From Jeotgalibacillus campisalis (lineage in GTDB: Bacteria > Bacillota > Bacilli > Bacillales > Jeotgalibacillaceae), in assembly GCF_000829515.1 (NCBI RefSeq), contig NZ_JXRR01000022.1:186001-250000 (forward strand): a stretch of 64,000 nucleotides of DNA. The letters are read 5' to 3'. The notes beneath the pieces were generated by a model. The model did no database searches, was not told the origin of the DNA, and saw nothing but the letters and a program-made list of their open reading frames with translations. Numbering within the stretch: position 1 is the first letter of the stretch; the number at the start of each line of letters is the position of its first letter. The translations under genes and the position numbers were made by a program. Shown piece after piece: positions 63,603 through 64,000 of this stretch.

Positions 63603-64000
63603 ATAATCCTATCCTTTCTCTCATATGGTAGAAACGGGTCAGGAATCAAAATCTGTTGGGCTTCAGCATCACTCGTACCAACGAATAGCTGAGCGGAGCC
63701 GTTAGTTAAACGAACAAGACCTCCGCTAAATACTACATCCACCAAATCAGGACGTTTTGCAGCTCCTTCTAAAAAGTTGCTTCGAGCAGCGATCAGTTCA
63801 ATTTCAGTTGTTTGGTTCGTTTGCGGATCCAGACAGAAAATCATGGGATAATAGTGCCTGTTCCCCTCTTCATCAAAGCTTGCAATATGACCAAGGACGC
63901 CTAATAATCCATTAGACAGAACATGAACCTCGTTGGCTCCGCCCCACTCGCCTTCAGCAAACTGTCCTTCTAACAGAGGGGCTTCTTCGATCACTTTATG
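63599..64000 (-). CDS. DUF1861 (MTP-1-like) family protein, 5' end outside the window
   Basis: Only the C-terminal part (131-133 residues) is visible. It has GANEVHVLSNGLLGVLGHIA, AAKRPDLVDVVFSGGLVRLT and DAEAQQILIPDPF, the signature of DUF1861 proteins, which often lie beside GH130 phosphorylases and have a related propeller fold. The frame continues through the edge of the window without a start (CAT AAA GTG), so the GTG at 63994 is not the true start. It overlaps the GH130 gene by 4 bp. Confidence 0.85.
   Translation of the reverse strand, partial: HKVIEEAPLLEGQFAEGEWGGANEVHVLSNGLLGVLGHIASFDEEGNRHYYPMIFCLDPQTNQTTEIELIAARSNFLEGAAKRPDLVDVVFSGGLVRLTNGSAQLFVGTSDAEAQQILIPDPFLPYERKDRII

Overview
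The window looks like a chromosomal segment of a spore-forming or related low-GC Firmicute of the family Bacillaceae. The reasons are: strong AAGGAGG-type ribosome binding sites, a ComK-type competence regulator, LXG (type VII secreted) toxins, a lipoteichoic-acid glycosylation set like csbB/yfhO/gtcA, a ydaK/M/J-like exopolysaccharide operon, MgtE, TcaA-like and DUF421 proteins, and dispersed repeats typical of Bacillaceae. The genus cannot be fixed from the sequence. I saw no rRNA, tRNA, CRISPR array or intact transposase.

Layout. 1-5556 (minus strand): a sugar/glycerol-phosphate-type ABC importer operon (two permeases, a HAD phosphatase, a metallo-beta-lactamase-fold hydrolase, and a binding lipoprotein cut by the window edge), with operator-like repeats at its 5' end. 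5.9-17 kb: a mix of housekeeping genes: a uridine-kinase-like protein, the MgtE Mg2+ channel, an acetyltransferase, a small lipoprotein, an ArsR-type regulator translationally coupled to phosphatidylserine decarboxylase, a DUF421 protein, a DUF389 protein, an M42 aminopeptidase and a cupin. 17-26 kb: an autoregulated-looking XRE/membrane-protein pair, a structured non-coding repeat, a sigma factor next to comK, an Ltp-repeat protein with a 24-bp repeat tract, an acyltransferase, a LysM-NlpC/P60 endopeptidase and a pRiA4b ORF-3-like protein. 26.3-30.3 kb: YfhO, GtrA/GtcA and a CsbB-like glycosyltransferase, the last split by a one-base frameshift.

30.6-45.7 kb is accessory DNA. It holds two LXG toxin-immunity loci that share nearly identical 5' portions and promoters but have unrelated C-terminal toxin domains. 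Around them are several decayed genes (VOC, PIG-L), a Nudix hydrolase, a zinc-ribbon/TcaA-like pair, a phosphotransferase and a prolyl 4-hydroxylase. 46-49 kb carries a three-gene, putatively c-di-GMP-controlled exopolysaccharide operon. 49.4-51.9 kb has a TetR repressor divergent from an ABC-2 exporter.

The most unusual block is 51.99-58.63 kb: a tight minus-strand operon of three different dynamin-like GTPases plus a 95-residue protein made mostly of two 33-residue repeats, for which I recognise no family. Two of the GTPases carry membrane hairpins and have an altered G4 motif (NFxD); the third lacks an obvious membrane segment, keeps NKxD, and has a long helical-repeat-like N-terminus. This is the best candidate for an undescribed membrane-remodelling or defence system. 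Downstream lie a lactate permease under a near-perfect Rex operator, a glucuronyl-epimerase-like protein, and a GH130 phosphorylase next to a DUF1861 protein. At least four genes here are broken (nonsense, frameshift, truncation, internal deletion), so the accessory stretches look actively decaying, unless some breaks are assembly errors.
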